The notes under the pieces are model-generated. The model was not told the DNA's origin and did not search any database. It was given only the letters and a program-made list of their open reading frames with translations. From positions 1-64,000 of the forward strand of contig JAJFTI010000020.1 in the NCBI GenBank assembly GCA_021373115.1: 64,000 bases of DNA. The letters run 5' to 3'. Source of the DNA: Eubacteriales bacterium (lineage in GTDB: Bacteria; Bacillota; Clostridia; Christensenellales; CAG-138). Shown here one piece after another: positions 51,001-59,012 of this stretch (within the stretch, counting starts at the first letter, position 1; each line of letters opens with the position of its first letter). Position numbers and translations under genes: made by a program.

Positions 51001-52664
51001 ACCGCCAGACCGGACCGGGTACGGCGGCGACCTGGAATCATATTCTGTTCTCACGCGTGGACGCCGCGCATGCAAACGATCCGCGAAAAGCCGAAGATAT
51101 TCTGCGTGGCAAAATCGTTTCCCTGACGCTTCCCGCCTACTACGAAAGCGCAAGCAGCACGCAGATTCGCGACTATATTGATAAAGATATGGACATCGGC
51201 ATGCTGGTTGACCCCGTTGTGCAGGACTATATCTATGCGCGGGGTCTGTATCTGCGTATGCCGCAGTACAAGCGCGAACTAAGTGAAATCGAGAAGAACC
51301 GCTGCGAAGTGCGGGAAACGGGGGAGGAGTATCGCGGCATCTATCGCGATGAAGCGGGCGGCGTGCTTGCGCATGTAAATGCCCGCAGCGTAAGCGTAAC
51401 CGATCTGTACGACGTACTCGGCGAAATGCGCGGCGCGGCGGAAACGGTTCGGCGGCTCGCTTCCGGCCGGATTATCTGGATTGATGAAACGGGCGGGGAG
51501 GGGGAGCCGCTGCGCGCGCTGCTTTGCGACCTGCTGGCGCGTTCCCTGATTCGCGAACATACCTACGCGCTCTATCGCTGCGCCGATTTGGACAAACGTG
51601 AAATCGCCGAGCAGCTTGGCTTTCTGCCGGTCTCCGGCCAGGATTCCTTAATTTATGCGGATATGCGCGCGCCGCTTGTTTTGCTGGAGGACACACTGCA
51701 GCGAATCAAGGAACCGTTCGACGAGGACGAAGCCGTCCGTGCGGCGGTTATGTCCACGCGGCCCGCGCTGCGCCGCTCGATCTGCGCCATGTTTCCGGGA
51801 ACGCTGCTGCTCAGCTTCGATATGGAAGCAATTAACGCGGGGCTGATCGAAAAGGTGCGCGCTTACAACGGCGTTTCGAATGTTCCGCCTGCGGAGAAGA
51901 CGCTTGGCCGCGCCATGTGCGTGCCGTATGGAAAGGTTCTGGCGGAAACCATCGTACCGAATACGGTGACTAAGGCGCTGCACGCGGACAAGACGTTCCA
52001 CGCAAACGAGAGCGGATTTGATATCAAGGAGTCACCGGGTTATTCGCCGCTGGTGAATCAGGTTAAAACGCTGAAGTCATTCCGCCGTCCGGTGCTGCTG
52101 ATTGACGATCTGCTGCACAACGGCTACCGGCTTGAAAAACTGGATCCGCTGTTCCGCCAGGAAGGCGTGGAGGTTGAGCGAATCATCGTCGGCATTCTTT
52201 CCGGCCGCGGGCTTGACCTAATGCGGGAGCAGAAGCGGAATGTGGATTGTGAATACTTTATTCCAAACATGCTCTACTGGTTCACGGAAAGCCTGCTGTA
52301 TCCGTTTATCGGCGGGGACAGTGTGGAAGGCGCGATTGTCGAGCGTGATTTTCCGCCGAGCATCAACCTGATTCTGCCGTATCAATACCCGAAATACCTC
52401 CATGGCGCGCCGCCGGCCGCCGTAAGGCAGTATTCGCGCGTGGCGCTGCGAAACACGCTGACGATTATGACCGTGCTGGAGGAGCGTTACCTGAAATTGC
52501 AGGGAACGGGATTAACGCTGCGGAGGCTTGGCGAAGCGCTCCTGCGCCCGCGCCTGCCGGATAAAGGCGCGCATATGCATTACGACCTCAACGCCGTCGC
52601 CTCGGCGTATATCAGGGACGATATCCGGCAGATGCGTCGAATCTCCAACGCGGAGGACGTATAA
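48006..52664 (+). CDS. Giant multidomain protein: HD, HEAT-like, NadD-type nucleotidyltransferase, GNAT-like and PRTase-like domains
   Basis: The 1552-residue soluble protein has an HD-type phosphohydrolase domain (LSHDIGKFG at 207-214; ANHSTWD near 248-254), a long alpha-helical HEAT-like region (about 355-885), a nucleotidyltransferase domain of the NadD/cytidylyltransferase fold (FFPGTFDPFSAGHKR at 896-910, and SSTQIRDYI at 1050-1058), a probable GNAT-like segment (about 1095-1220), and a phosphoribosyltransferase-like PRPP loop (PVLLIDDLLHNGYR at 1362-1375). GGAAGGAAAG precedes the start. Each part points to nucleotide or NAD chemistry, but the full architecture is not one I know. It is coupled to a dehydrogenase-fold and a flavodoxin-fold gene. 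Confidence 0.87.
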   Translation: MDDRTAVCVSDAHYAEFAKSIGVSVKQLRAWTAKTKFETEFLSQYGKHVSCSGVASFCEPVIKRFGEIPEEGLLPFAYESLSAGLYPYSGAPCSTKGRKSAMKFYLSVLSRMLDAEREQAFDPLSDYMPVSEAELEKSAIRAQCAVFSDTIKRSNYRELLRIGREIKTFDPAGHTFGVRFVAVEAARRASKAGLPVDVALVAAAALSHDIGKFGCRGDDMGRVAYLHYYYTWKWLEEHAMPDIAHIAANHSTWDLEFENLPIESLLLIYADFRVRAERDAAGKEQTIVGTLLEARDRIFTKLADMTPEKKLRYETVYKKLEDFERFLEANGVGTDVFTETGGAAESRDAALLTQDAVVRELTNHVFDNNIHLMHTISVSDSFEALLEQARDEKNLNRIRTYLMLFEEYSTYMTRTHKLLTLHFLYELLMHHDGDVRRHAGRIMGSILANSGPRYRKELPRGAGSLATAPALHAVLSESTTLWDDYVELCLHPDYKISQKHASRISNSLKTVAGSLFVNCSPEERRGYWEKLCRRILSSGSEDLFVLMDTLPHVPQEVMSRQEIERMLPILAGAAGSIDARIRICALRAIRAVVDGDGELLRRGVEAVHLCSDAEFASVWMLNRLRVEAALDPLSEPAFPVAEIYLANLKSSIPWTMKLSHIDRLCESVQEDPDEAFHIAMHLSNLLSVSEHLPVRERAGEALVQVSAALSVDQRNEIMIDLLRELETGQNEISGYIPPYLGRLVCSVPEKEMDEAIDYLQGLIRDSNPRAARAALVTLSVILTIYTAENGARTDAVTERIFGLLLTGVAHFDDDIRLTALEAICRNYFGNAECPLPVRRACLIRFGKKLLTLLGERRDGMLAFFNEAAMLNHLYRFLTLCETSGGFTFEPLKPVAFFPGTFDPFSAGHKRIIEEIVACGFEVYLSVDEFSWSKRTLAKLLRREIVSMSAASFPDVYLFPDEIPVNLAVPDDLKKLASLFSDREIYLVAGSDVILNASAYRQTGPGTAATWNHILFSRVDAAHANDPRKAEDILRGKIVSLTLPAYYESASSTQIRDYIDKDMDIGMLVDPVVQDYIYARGLYLRMPQYKRELSEIEKNRCEVRETGEEYRGIYRDEAGGVLAHVNARSVSVTDLYDVLGEMRGAAETVRRLASGRIIWIDETGGEGEPLRALLCDLLARSLIREHTYALYRCADLDKREIAEQLGFLPVSGQDSLIYADMRAPLVLLEDTLQRIKEPFDEDEAVRAAVMSTRPALRRSICAMFPGTLLLSFDMEAINAGLIEKVRAYNGVSNVPPAEKTLGRAMCVPYGKVLAETIVPNTVTKALHADKTFHANESGFDIKESPGYSPLVNQVKTLKSFRRPVLLIDDLLHNGYRLEKLDPLFRQEGVEVERIIVGILSGRGLDLMREQKRNVDCEYFIPNMLYWFTESLLYPFIGGDSVEGAIVERDFPPSINLILPYQYPKYLHGAPPAAVRQYSRVALRNTLTIMTVLEERYLKLQGTGLTLRRLGEALLRPRLPDKGAHMHYDLNAVASAYIRDDIRQMRRISNAEDV

Positions 52665-52668
52665 CGCA

Positions 52669-53916
52669 ATGCTGTGTTTCTACCGGTATCATGAATACTG
52701 CTTGTGCCCATTCGGCGGCGCGCTGCCGGAAGGCGCGGAGAAGACGGATGCACTGTTCTCACCGCTGGTCATCCTGATTTCGCGGGATCCGCTCGTAAGC
52801 CGCGGAATGTATGCGATTCACGACCTGACCGAGATGGAGGAACCGGAAGATATCCGCCTGCTGCTGCCATTGACAACGTCGGATTCCAGAGAAGGGATAG
52901 CGCGTTTTATTGCGGAGAACGGCGCGCGCGTCGTCAATACCTCGTTTTTGCGCTGGGCGCGTGTTCTTCGGCAATATGACAGGCGCATGGATGTGCCAAA
53001 GAAAATCAACATTATCGGCCTCGGCAATGTCGGCGGCACGGCTGCAACCGCGCTGAAACTGCTCGGGACCGATCTTGACACAATCGGATTGTTCGATGCG
53101 GACCAGCGGAAATGCCTGCGTTACGAAGGCGAGCTGAATCAGATTCTGCCGCTGAACGACGGCGAGCGTCTGCCGAGGGTTGTACTGGAATCGATGAACC
53201 GGATGTTCGAGTGCGACGCGCTGCTGTTTACCGCGGCCAGATCCGTGCCGGACGTTGGCGAAGAGAACGGCGCGGACGTGCGAATGATGCAATACAAAGC
53301 GAATCGCGAGCTTTTGCGCGATTATACGCGGCTTGCGCGGATTGCGGATTTTGCGGGACTGTTTGCGCAGGTTTCCGATCCGGTGGATCAGTTAAGCCGC
53401 GCGGTGTTTCTCATGAGCAACCAGGACGACCGTGGTGAGTTCGATTGGAACGGACTGCTGCCGGAACAGGTGCGCGGATTCGGTCTCGGGGTCATGCAGG
53501 CGCGTGCGGTCTACTGCGCCGAGAAGGAACGGGTTCGGTACCAAAAGGTGTGTTCGTTTGGGCCGCACGGCAAGGGCCTTGTCGTTGCTAACGCTCCAAA
53601 CGAAGGATACGACGAGGGAATTTCACAGCGTTTAACGAAAAAAACGGAGGAAGCGAATCTCGAAATCCGAAAGAGCGGATTTAAACCGTATCTTGCGCCG
53701 GGCATTTCCTCCGTGGCGGTTTCCGTTCTGCGTGCGCTGCGCGGAGAATGGCACAGCGCGGCGGTGCCGATCGGCGGCGTATACTTTGGGTGCAGTGGAC
53801 GATTCGGGAAAAATGGGCCGGAAATTCTGCGCCAGCCGCTGCACAGGAACCTGTTTCGACGGATTGAAGCGAGTTACATGAAACTGCAGGAGTTTAACGA
53901 AACGTGGGACAAGTGA
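52669..53916 (+). CDS. Lactate/malate dehydrogenase-superfamily protein with an N-terminal extension
   Basis: The 415-residue protein carries an unfamiliar N-terminal domain of about 110 residues, then a 2-hydroxyacid dehydrogenase fold: NAD loop INIIGLGNVGGTA at 113-125, TAARSVPDVGEENG, VSDPVDQLSRA (the usual NPVD position is DPVD at 237-240), and FGPHGKGLVV with the presumed catalytic His at 300 (HGKG instead of HGD). Loss of the Asp/Asn pattern suggests an altered substrate. The ATG at 52669 is 4 bp after the giant gene; the frame further upstream overlaps that gene and is not used. It overlaps the next gene by 13 bp. Confidence 0.83.
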   Translation: MLCFYRYHEYCLCPFGGALPEGAEKTDALFSPLVILISRDPLVSRGMYAIHDLTEMEEPEDIRLLLPLTTSDSREGIARFIAENGARVVNTSFLRWARVLRQYDRRMDVPKKINIIGLGNVGGTAATALKLLGTDLDTIGLFDADQRKCLRYEGELNQILPLNDGERLPRVVLESMNRMFECDALLFTAARSVPDVGEENGADVRMMQYKANRELLRDYTRLARIADFAGLFAQVSDPVDQLSRAVFLMSNQDDRGEFDWNGLLPEQVRGFGLGVMQARAVYCAEKERVRYQKVCSFGPHGKGLVVANAPNEGYDEGISQRLTKKTEEANLEIRKSGFKPYLAPGISSVAVSVLRALRGEWHSAAVPIGGVYFGCSGRFGKNGPEILRQPLHRNLFRRIEASYMKLQEFNETWDK

Positions 53917-54950
53917 TCGTTGTAACAAACGAATCAAGCGCGAGATTGCAGGGGGTACTGGAATACGCTCTGGAATGCGTGCCGCACGAACGCGTTTCTT
54001 CGCGCGCGGCGCTGCCGCGATTGCGCGGTGAACGGGTTCTGTTTGCGCTGAGTCTGAGCGAGCACGGGCTGGATGCGGACGTCTGCGCGCTGATTGCCGG
54101 GTTACGGCAGGACGCGGGCGCGATGGAAGGCTCTTTTGGCGCAATGATCATTGACGGTGCGGGCGAATTCTACACAAAGCAGACGGCGGATATGCTCGCG
54201 CTCGCGGCGAATATGTCCGGGTGTCATTTTCCGGGCAAACCGCTCGTGGAAGCGACCGTTTCGCTGGGAAACTGGCGCGTGCAGGCTTCCCGCCGTGCGG
54301 TGGAACCGCTGGAAGCGTACCGGCAGACCGCGCGTGAACTGGTTTTGCGGCTTGCTGCGTTTGAACCGAAACGGGTGGAACGGCCGAAGGTGCTTATGCT
54401 GCATGCTTCCGACCGGGCGACGTCCAACACGCTGCAGATCGGGTCGGCCATTGTATCGCGGCTGGAAGAGCAATGCGATATTCGGGAGATCTCCTTGCAA
54501 AACGGCGCGATTTTCGACTGCCGCGGTTGCTCCTACACCACTTGCGCGCATTTTGCGCGGCAGAACAGCTGCTTTTATGGCGGCGTTATCACAAACGACG
54601 TATATCCCGCCATCAACGAATGCAACGCTCTGCTGTTGCTCTGCCCAAACTATAACGACAGCGTGAGCGCGAATATTCTTGCGTTTATCAACCGCCTGAC
54701 CAGTGTGCTGGTGTATAACTCCTTGTACGACAAATCACTCTTTGCCGTCGTCGTTTCCGGCTACAGTGGAGGGGACATCATTGCACAGCAGGTGCTCGGT
54801 GCGCTCTGCATGAACAAAACCTTTATGCTGCCGCCGCGCTTTGCGTTTTTTCAGGCGGCGAATAATCCCGGCGAGGCGATGCAGGCGCCTGGAATACAGG
54901 AAAAGATCAACGCGTTTGCGAAAGATATGCTAAAGTCGCTGCACGCCTGA
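53904..54950 (+). CDS. Flavodoxin-fold (NADPH-dependent FMN reductase-like) protein
   Basis: The 348-residue protein has a unique N-terminal half and a C-terminal flavodoxin-like domain from about residue 160: PKVLMLHASDRATSNT as phosphate loop, IFDCRGCSYTTCAHFARQN as a Cys-rich loop typical of iron-sulfur flavoproteins, and LLLLCPNYNDSVSANILAF as the second flavin loop. It overlaps the dehydrogenase-fold gene by 13 bp and so belongs to the same operon as the giant HD/nucleotidyltransferase protein. A redox role using NAD(P)H and FMN is plausible. The N-terminal half has no recognised family. Confidence 0.82.
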   Translation: MGQVIVVTNESSARLQGVLEYALECVPHERVSSRAALPRLRGERVLFALSLSEHGLDADVCALIAGLRQDAGAMEGSFGAMIIDGAGEFYTKQTADMLALAANMSGCHFPGKPLVEATVSLGNWRVQASRRAVEPLEAYRQTARELVLRLAAFEPKRVERPKVLMLHASDRATSNTLQIGSAIVSRLEEQCDIREISLQNGAIFDCRGCSYTTCAHFARQNSCFYGGVITNDVYPAINECNALLLLCPNYNDSVSANILAFINRLTSVLVYNSLYDKSLFAVVVSGYSGGDIIAQQVLGALCMNKTFMLPPRFAFFQAANNPGEAMQAPGIQEKINAFAKDMLKSLHA

Positions 54951-55272
54951 TTCGATTTTTCAGACGCTTGCGCCGGAAAAACGCGCGTGTTACAATTTCT
55001 GCAGTGCGATTGACGCGCAGAGTTCAAAAAAAGGAAGTGTCTTTTTCGTCGTTGTTCTGTAAGAAACACGGTATCCGCGTTTAAAAAAGGGTATCTTTCT
55101 TTGTGTTACCCATCAAAAAACGCGCGCGTTTCCTGCAGAAGAGCACCAGGCCGCGAATCAGAAGAATCGCAACGTAAACGGCGTGGGGCGAAGCTCCATC
55201 CCGTTTTTTTTTCGGGGTTTCCCTGGAGTGAAACGCAAGTAACAAGGAGGACGAAACAGAAAGGAATCCATC
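54951..55272. other. Intergenic region, 322 bp
   Basis: No gene was seen. It holds an imperfect GGGTA/TACCC hairpin near 55088-55106 and an AAGGAGG-type site at about 55243 that is too far from the next ATG to serve it; AAAGGAATCC closer to 55273 is the likely ribosome binding site. Confidence 0.6.
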
Positions 55273-55995
55273 ATGCAATACAAACTGGTAAACAAGTTCG
55301 ACAAGGACTTCATTAAGGAAAACATCATGGGGCCGAATCCGGCAAAGCTGTTGGAGGAAACGCTTGCGCTCTATCCCCTGCAAGCGGGAAGTACGGTGCT
55401 CGACCTCGGCTGCGGGCGCGGCGTCACGTCGATTATGCTAGCAAGGGAATATGGCCTTCGCGTGTTCGCAACCGATCTGTGGATCGCCGCGACGGACAAT
55501 TTCAAACGGTTCACGGCGGCGGGGCTGAATCGCGAGCAGATCGTTCCGATCCATGCGGACGCGCACGAACTGCCTTACGCGGAGGAATTTTTCGACGCGG
55601 CGGTATCCATCGATTCGTATCAATACTTCGGACTCGACCCGGACTATCTTGGCACGCATCTTCTGCCGCTCGTCAAACACGGCGGAAAGCTGATTCTGCT
55701 CGTTCCGGGGTTTCGGAAGGATGTGCATGAAAACCTGCCACCGGAGCTGCTGCTTTCCTGGACGCCGGAGGCGCTGGACACGATTCATGACTGCGCGCAT
55801 TGGAGAACGGTGATCTCCGCGACGGAATGAATTGAGATTCTTGCGATACAAGAACTCGAACGGGAGCACTTTGACGAGTGCTGGCAGGAATGGCTGGATA
55901 CGGACAACGAATACGCCGTTGGTGATCGCGCGTCGATGAACGCCGGAGCCGGAGAATGGATGAACTTCGTTCTGATTGCACTTAAAAAACGGTAA
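55273..55995 (+). pseudogene. SAM-dependent methyltransferase interrupted by an in-frame TGA
   Basis: Residues 1-185 form a class I methyltransferase with motif I STVLDLGCGRGVTSIML, acidic VFATDLW, and ADAHELPYAEEFFDAAVS. A TGA stop at 55828-55830 interrupts the frame, which then continues open for 54 more codons (IEILAIQELEREHFDECW, then DNEYAVGDRASMNAGAGEW and FVLIALKKR) to TAA at 55993. The second part is the expected C-terminus of this family (ending about residue 240). One base change would restore the gene. Nonsense mutation or sequencing error is likeliest; recoding is possible but unsupported. The truncated protein may still be stable. Substrate is unknown. Confidence 0.83.
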
Positions 55996-56012
55996 ACAAC
56001 CAGAAAAGAAAG

Positions 56013-56041
56013 AACGCGCTTCGGTGTTTCCGGAGCGCGTT
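56013..56041. terminator. Bidirectional terminator between methyltransferase and DUF1836 gene
   Basis: AACGCGCTTCGG pairs with CCGGAGCGCGTT (one G-T wobble) around TGTTT, with A-rich and T-rich flanks. Confidence 0.85.
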
Positions 56042-56056
56042 TTATTTCGATACTTG

Positions 56057-56644
56057 CTATTCGGGAATCGGTTCCGCTCCCTGATTGGGCGGATTGCCAA
56101 GGGCGATCAGCTTCCCCGCGAGCAGGCGGGCAAAGCTCGCAGCCACCGCCGCGCCGATGATCAAATCGTTGACCTCCGCCCCGGTATTGCTGACGGGGTC
56201 AAAAATGGGCTCCGCGCTTGCTTTCGCCTGCTGGACAACATAGCGGGAGATGCGCAGATAGGACGCGGTGAAGCGCTCGTATTCCTGATAGATCAGCGTT
56301 TCGTCATCCGGCGGGAGCATACTCGCTACAGCCGCCATACCGATGGTCTGCTTCATTGTACAGATCATAATAAGCAGGGCGATGTGTTTTCTGCCGTATT
56401 TCTTACGGACGGGCGGCGGCAGCAGGTGCTGCTTCACATAATTGTTCACCATGGAGGGGGTCAGCAGCTTTTCCTCGCTCGGATCATACACGAAAAAGCC
56501 GAGATATTGATTGATGAGCCCGATAACCTGCTCCATGTAGAGCGTAATGCTCGGCAGATCATTCCAGCCGGGCAGCCGGAAATCGTTGAGAAACCGTTCC
56601 CAGCGGAGCAGCTTATCCGCGATAATTGCTTTATCGTACTGCAT
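56057..56644 (-). CDS. DUF1836 protein (MerR-like)
   Basis: The 195-residue protein matches DUF1836 with RLPGWNDLPSITLYMEQV, a LTPSMVNNYVKQHLLPPP helix-turn-helix-like block resembling MerR, and KKYGRKHIALLIMICTMKQ. The family is widespread in Clostridia and Bacilli and has no known function; the MerR-like core suggests DNA binding. The ATG at 56644 follows AAAGGTGGGTAAG; the ATG at 56662 overlaps that site. It is divergent from degV, with which it shares the spacer and perhaps regulation. Confidence 0.86.
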   Translation of the reverse strand: MQYDKAIIADKLLRWERFLNDFRLPGWNDLPSITLYMEQVIGLINQYLGFFVYDPSEEKLLTPSMVNNYVKQHLLPPPVRKKYGRKHIALLIMICTMKQTIGMAAVASMLPPDDETLIYQEYERFTASYLRISRYVVQQAKASAEPIFDPVSNTGAEVNDLIIGAAVAASFARLLAGKLIALGNPPNQGAEPIPE

Positions 56645-56726
56645 CTTACCCACCTTTTTCATGCTGTCTCTTTATTATAGTCGATTGCGCACAAAAAAAC
56701 CAGACGCATTTTATTTACAATACCTC

Positions 56727-56755
56727 TTTACATCATCAAATAAAACCGTTATCAT
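56727..56755 (+). promoter_or_regulatory. Promoter of the DegV-family gene
   Basis: TTTACA (56727-56732) and TATCAT (56750-56755), spacer 17 bp, 36 bp before the start. Confidence 0.65.
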
Positions 56756-56790
56756 AGTTTGATAAACTAGAAAAAGAGGTGAAGCGAACA

Positions 56791-57657
56791 ATGTCATTTG
56801 CGCTCTATACCGATTCATCGGCAAACTTAACCGAAGCGCAGATCAACGAGCATCATATCAAAGTGGTTTCGCTTACGGTATCCCTCAACGGGGAAGAGAT
56901 CGTTTGCTATGAACCGGGCGTCGTATTTGACCATGCAGCGTTTGTTCAGCGCATGCGCGAGGACAGCACGTTGGAAATGAAGACCTCCATGGTCAATACG
57001 GCTACCTTTCTTGCCGCTTTCGAGTCGCATCTAAAAGCGGGAGAGGACGTGCTCTATCTTGCCATGTCGGGAGGGATCAGCGGCACCTGCGGCTGCAGCC
57101 AGACCGCGGCGGAAATCCTGCGGCCAAAGTTCCCGGAACGGAAAATCGTGATCATCGACTCGCTTACGGCGGTTGCCGGAGAAGGAATGATCGTTCTGGA
57201 GGCGGCAAAACTGCGCGAAAGCGGAGCGGAGCTGGATGCGGTTGCGGCGCATGCCGAACGTCGCAGCCATGAAATCCACTCCTACATCATGGTGGACGAT
57301 CTGAACTTTCTCAAGCGCGGCGGCCGTATCTCCGGCAGTGCGGCGCTGGCCGGATCGATTGTGCACTTAAAACCTGTCCTGAAAGGGGATGAGGAAGGGC
57401 GGCTGGTACTCGACCAGAAGATTTTCGGCAGAAAAAAAGCATTGAAAGCGCTGCTGGAGCTCTACCGCCGGTATCATGTTCCAAACGCGGAGAACCGTGA
57501 GGTCGGAATTACACATACGGACTGCGAGGAAGAAGCGCACCTGCTGGCGGCGGATGTCGTGGATTGCTCACCGGGTGTATCCGTTACCGTCTCCAATTTT
57601 GAACCCTGCACGGCTTCTCATGTCGGGCCGGGTTCCGTTGGGCTCTTTTTCTTCTGA
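56791..57657 (+). CDS. DegV-family fatty-acid-binding protein
   Basis: The 288-residue protein has the family motifs YTDSSANLTEAQI, MKTSMVNTATF, LAMSGGISGTCGCSQTA (the Ser of the SGxSGT-like motif contacts the fatty-acid carboxylate), VIIDSLTAVAGEG and DDLNFLKRGGRISGSAAL. DegV (FakB) proteins bind a fatty acid and present it to the FakA kinase for incorporation into phospholipid. No FakA gene is present in the window, so this is probably one of several paralogues. The ATG at 56791 has AAGAGGTG upstream. A strong terminator follows. Confidence 0.93.
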   Translation: MSFALYTDSSANLTEAQINEHHIKVVSLTVSLNGEEIVCYEPGVVFDHAAFVQRMREDSTLEMKTSMVNTATFLAAFESHLKAGEDVLYLAMSGGISGTCGCSQTAAEILRPKFPERKIVIIDSLTAVAGEGMIVLEAAKLRESGAELDAVAAHAERRSHEIHSYIMVDDLNFLKRGGRISGSAALAGSIVHLKPVLKGDEEGRLVLDQKIFGRKKALKALLELYRRYHVPNAENREVGITHTDCEEEAHLLAADVVDCSPGVSVTVSNFEPCTASHVGPGSVGLFFF

Positions 57658-57701
57658 GGATACCCGTTTTTTCGTCTTTATTTATCATTATTCGAATCGG
57701 G

Positions 57702-57741
57702 AACCGGCGAAGCGCTCTGGGATGGGGCTTCGCCGGTTTTT
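57702..57741 (+). terminator. Terminator of the DegV-family gene
   Basis: AACCGGCGAAGC pairs with GCTTCGCCGGTT around a 12-nt loop and is followed by TTTTT. Confidence 0.9.
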
Positions 57742-57793
57742 GATTGCAGAAGGATCCTGCACATTTTCGACAACAGAAATCATAGGTTTCGTA

Positions 57794-57812
57794 ATACTAA
57801 TAATAGTATAAT
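57794..57812 (+). promoter_or_regulatory. Palindrome overlapping a -10 element upstream of the PAS-HD-GYP gene
   Basis: ATACTA-ATAA-TAGTAT (57794-57809) overlaps TATAAT (57807-57812). A second symmetric ACTATAGT lies near 57875. Both are in the 304-bp spacer before 57963 and could be operator sites; nothing else was seen there. Confidence 0.45.
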
Positions 57813-57962
57813 GAATACCTTAGTATCGCGAATTATTGAGAATGAATCCGACTATTGCAAAATAAGTAACGAGATACTATAGTGATAGTTGTACAAAGAA
57901 TACAATTCAAATTGCAGATGGAATATAGCCGATAGGACACGCCATAAAAGAGGGAAAACTCG

Positions 57963-58967
57963 ATGGATAGTGCATGGCTGGATCATTTGTACCGGCTGGT
58001 ATTGCAGCAGATGCGGGAGGGGATTATCCTCTCGGATGCGGAAGGCAAGATTGTATTTATCAACGACGCAGCGGAGCAAATCCGCAACATCCGGCGTGAA
58101 AATATCCTTGGGAACAGCATGGTCAATTGCCACAAGGAAAGCTCGCGGGAGAAAGTACTGCGCGCGCTCGATTACCTGAAAACGCACGAGGGAAGCTCGA
58201 TCAGCCGCATGGTGACCGACGTCATGAACGACAAAATCTACGAGAACGTGTATGCCCCGATATTTGAACCGGGTGTCGGGCTGCAGGGAATCGCCGTTAT
58301 TTCGAGGGACGTAACGGAGCAAAGAAAGAGCGAGGAAAGCAAAGCAAACTATCAGCGTGCGCAGCAAATTGCGCACGACACACTGCGGGAGCAATATCAC
58401 AACCTTGTGCTGACAAGTATGGAAATGCTCTGTAACCTGCTGGAGACAAGGGATGACTATACGGATGGGCATTCAAAGCGTGTATGTGAGATTGCGGTGA
58501 AACTCTATGAGCAGAAATATGGAGTAAACGAATTACTCCTGGATGTACAGTGGGCAGCAAAGCTGCATGATATTGGGAAAATCTGCATTCCGGACAGCAT
58601 TGTTCAAAAGCCCGGAAAACTGACGAGCGAAGAGTATGAGGCCATTAAGCAGCACAGCCGGCTTGCGGGGGAGATTATCCGCCCGCTCGACCCGGGCAGC
58701 CGGATCTGGCCGATCATTCGACATCACCACGAGCGCTACGACGGAAAGGGATACCCGGACGGACTGCAGGGCATTCAAATACCGGACGGGTCGCGCGTTA
58801 TCGCCATTGCGGATGCTTACGACGCGATGCGCTCCAGCCGGCCATACCGTAAAACGATGAACTACGAGCAATGTATCCAGGAAATTCGGAGCAATGCCGG
58901 GAAACAATTTGATCCCGAATGGGTTGAAATTTTCCTGGATCTGGCAAATACGGGAAGCATAGAATAA
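57963..58967 (+). CDS. PAS-HD-GYP protein, probable cyclic-di-GMP phosphodiesterase
   Basis: The 334-residue soluble protein has an N-terminal PAS sensor (about 1-120, GIILSDAEGKIVFINDAAEQ), a short coiled linker (about 120-150, many Glu/Lys/Gln) and an HD-GYP domain from about 160: DGHSKRVCEIAVKL, KLHDIGKICIPD, HHHERYDGKGYPDGL and ADAYDAMRSSRPYR. HD-GYP enzymes cleave cyclic di-GMP, with the HDIGK residues binding metals. PAS suggests response to redox, light or a small ligand. No diguanylate cyclase is nearby. AGAGGGAAAACTCG precedes the start. Confidence 0.92.
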   Translation: MDSAWLDHLYRLVLQQMREGIILSDAEGKIVFINDAAEQIRNIRRENILGNSMVNCHKESSREKVLRALDYLKTHEGSSISRMVTDVMNDKIYENVYAPIFEPGVGLQGIAVISRDVTEQRKSEESKANYQRAQQIAHDTLREQYHNLVLTSMEMLCNLLETRDDYTDGHSKRVCEIAVKLYEQKYGVNELLLDVQWAAKLHDIGKICIPDSIVQKPGKLTSEEYEAIKQHSRLAGEIIRPLDPGSRIWPIIRHHHERYDGKGYPDGLQGIQIPDGSRVIAIADAYDAMRSSRPYRKTMNYEQCIQEIRSNAGKQFDPEWVEIFLDLANTGSIE

Positions 58968-59012
58968 CAAGAATCACAGCACGAATTCGCCGGTAACGGC
59001 GTGTTTTTTGGT

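Noticed and set aside
55828..55830. TGA as a selenocysteine codon
   Set aside because: No obvious SECIS-like hairpin follows, and this methyltransferase type is not a known selenoprotein; mutation or error is simpler.
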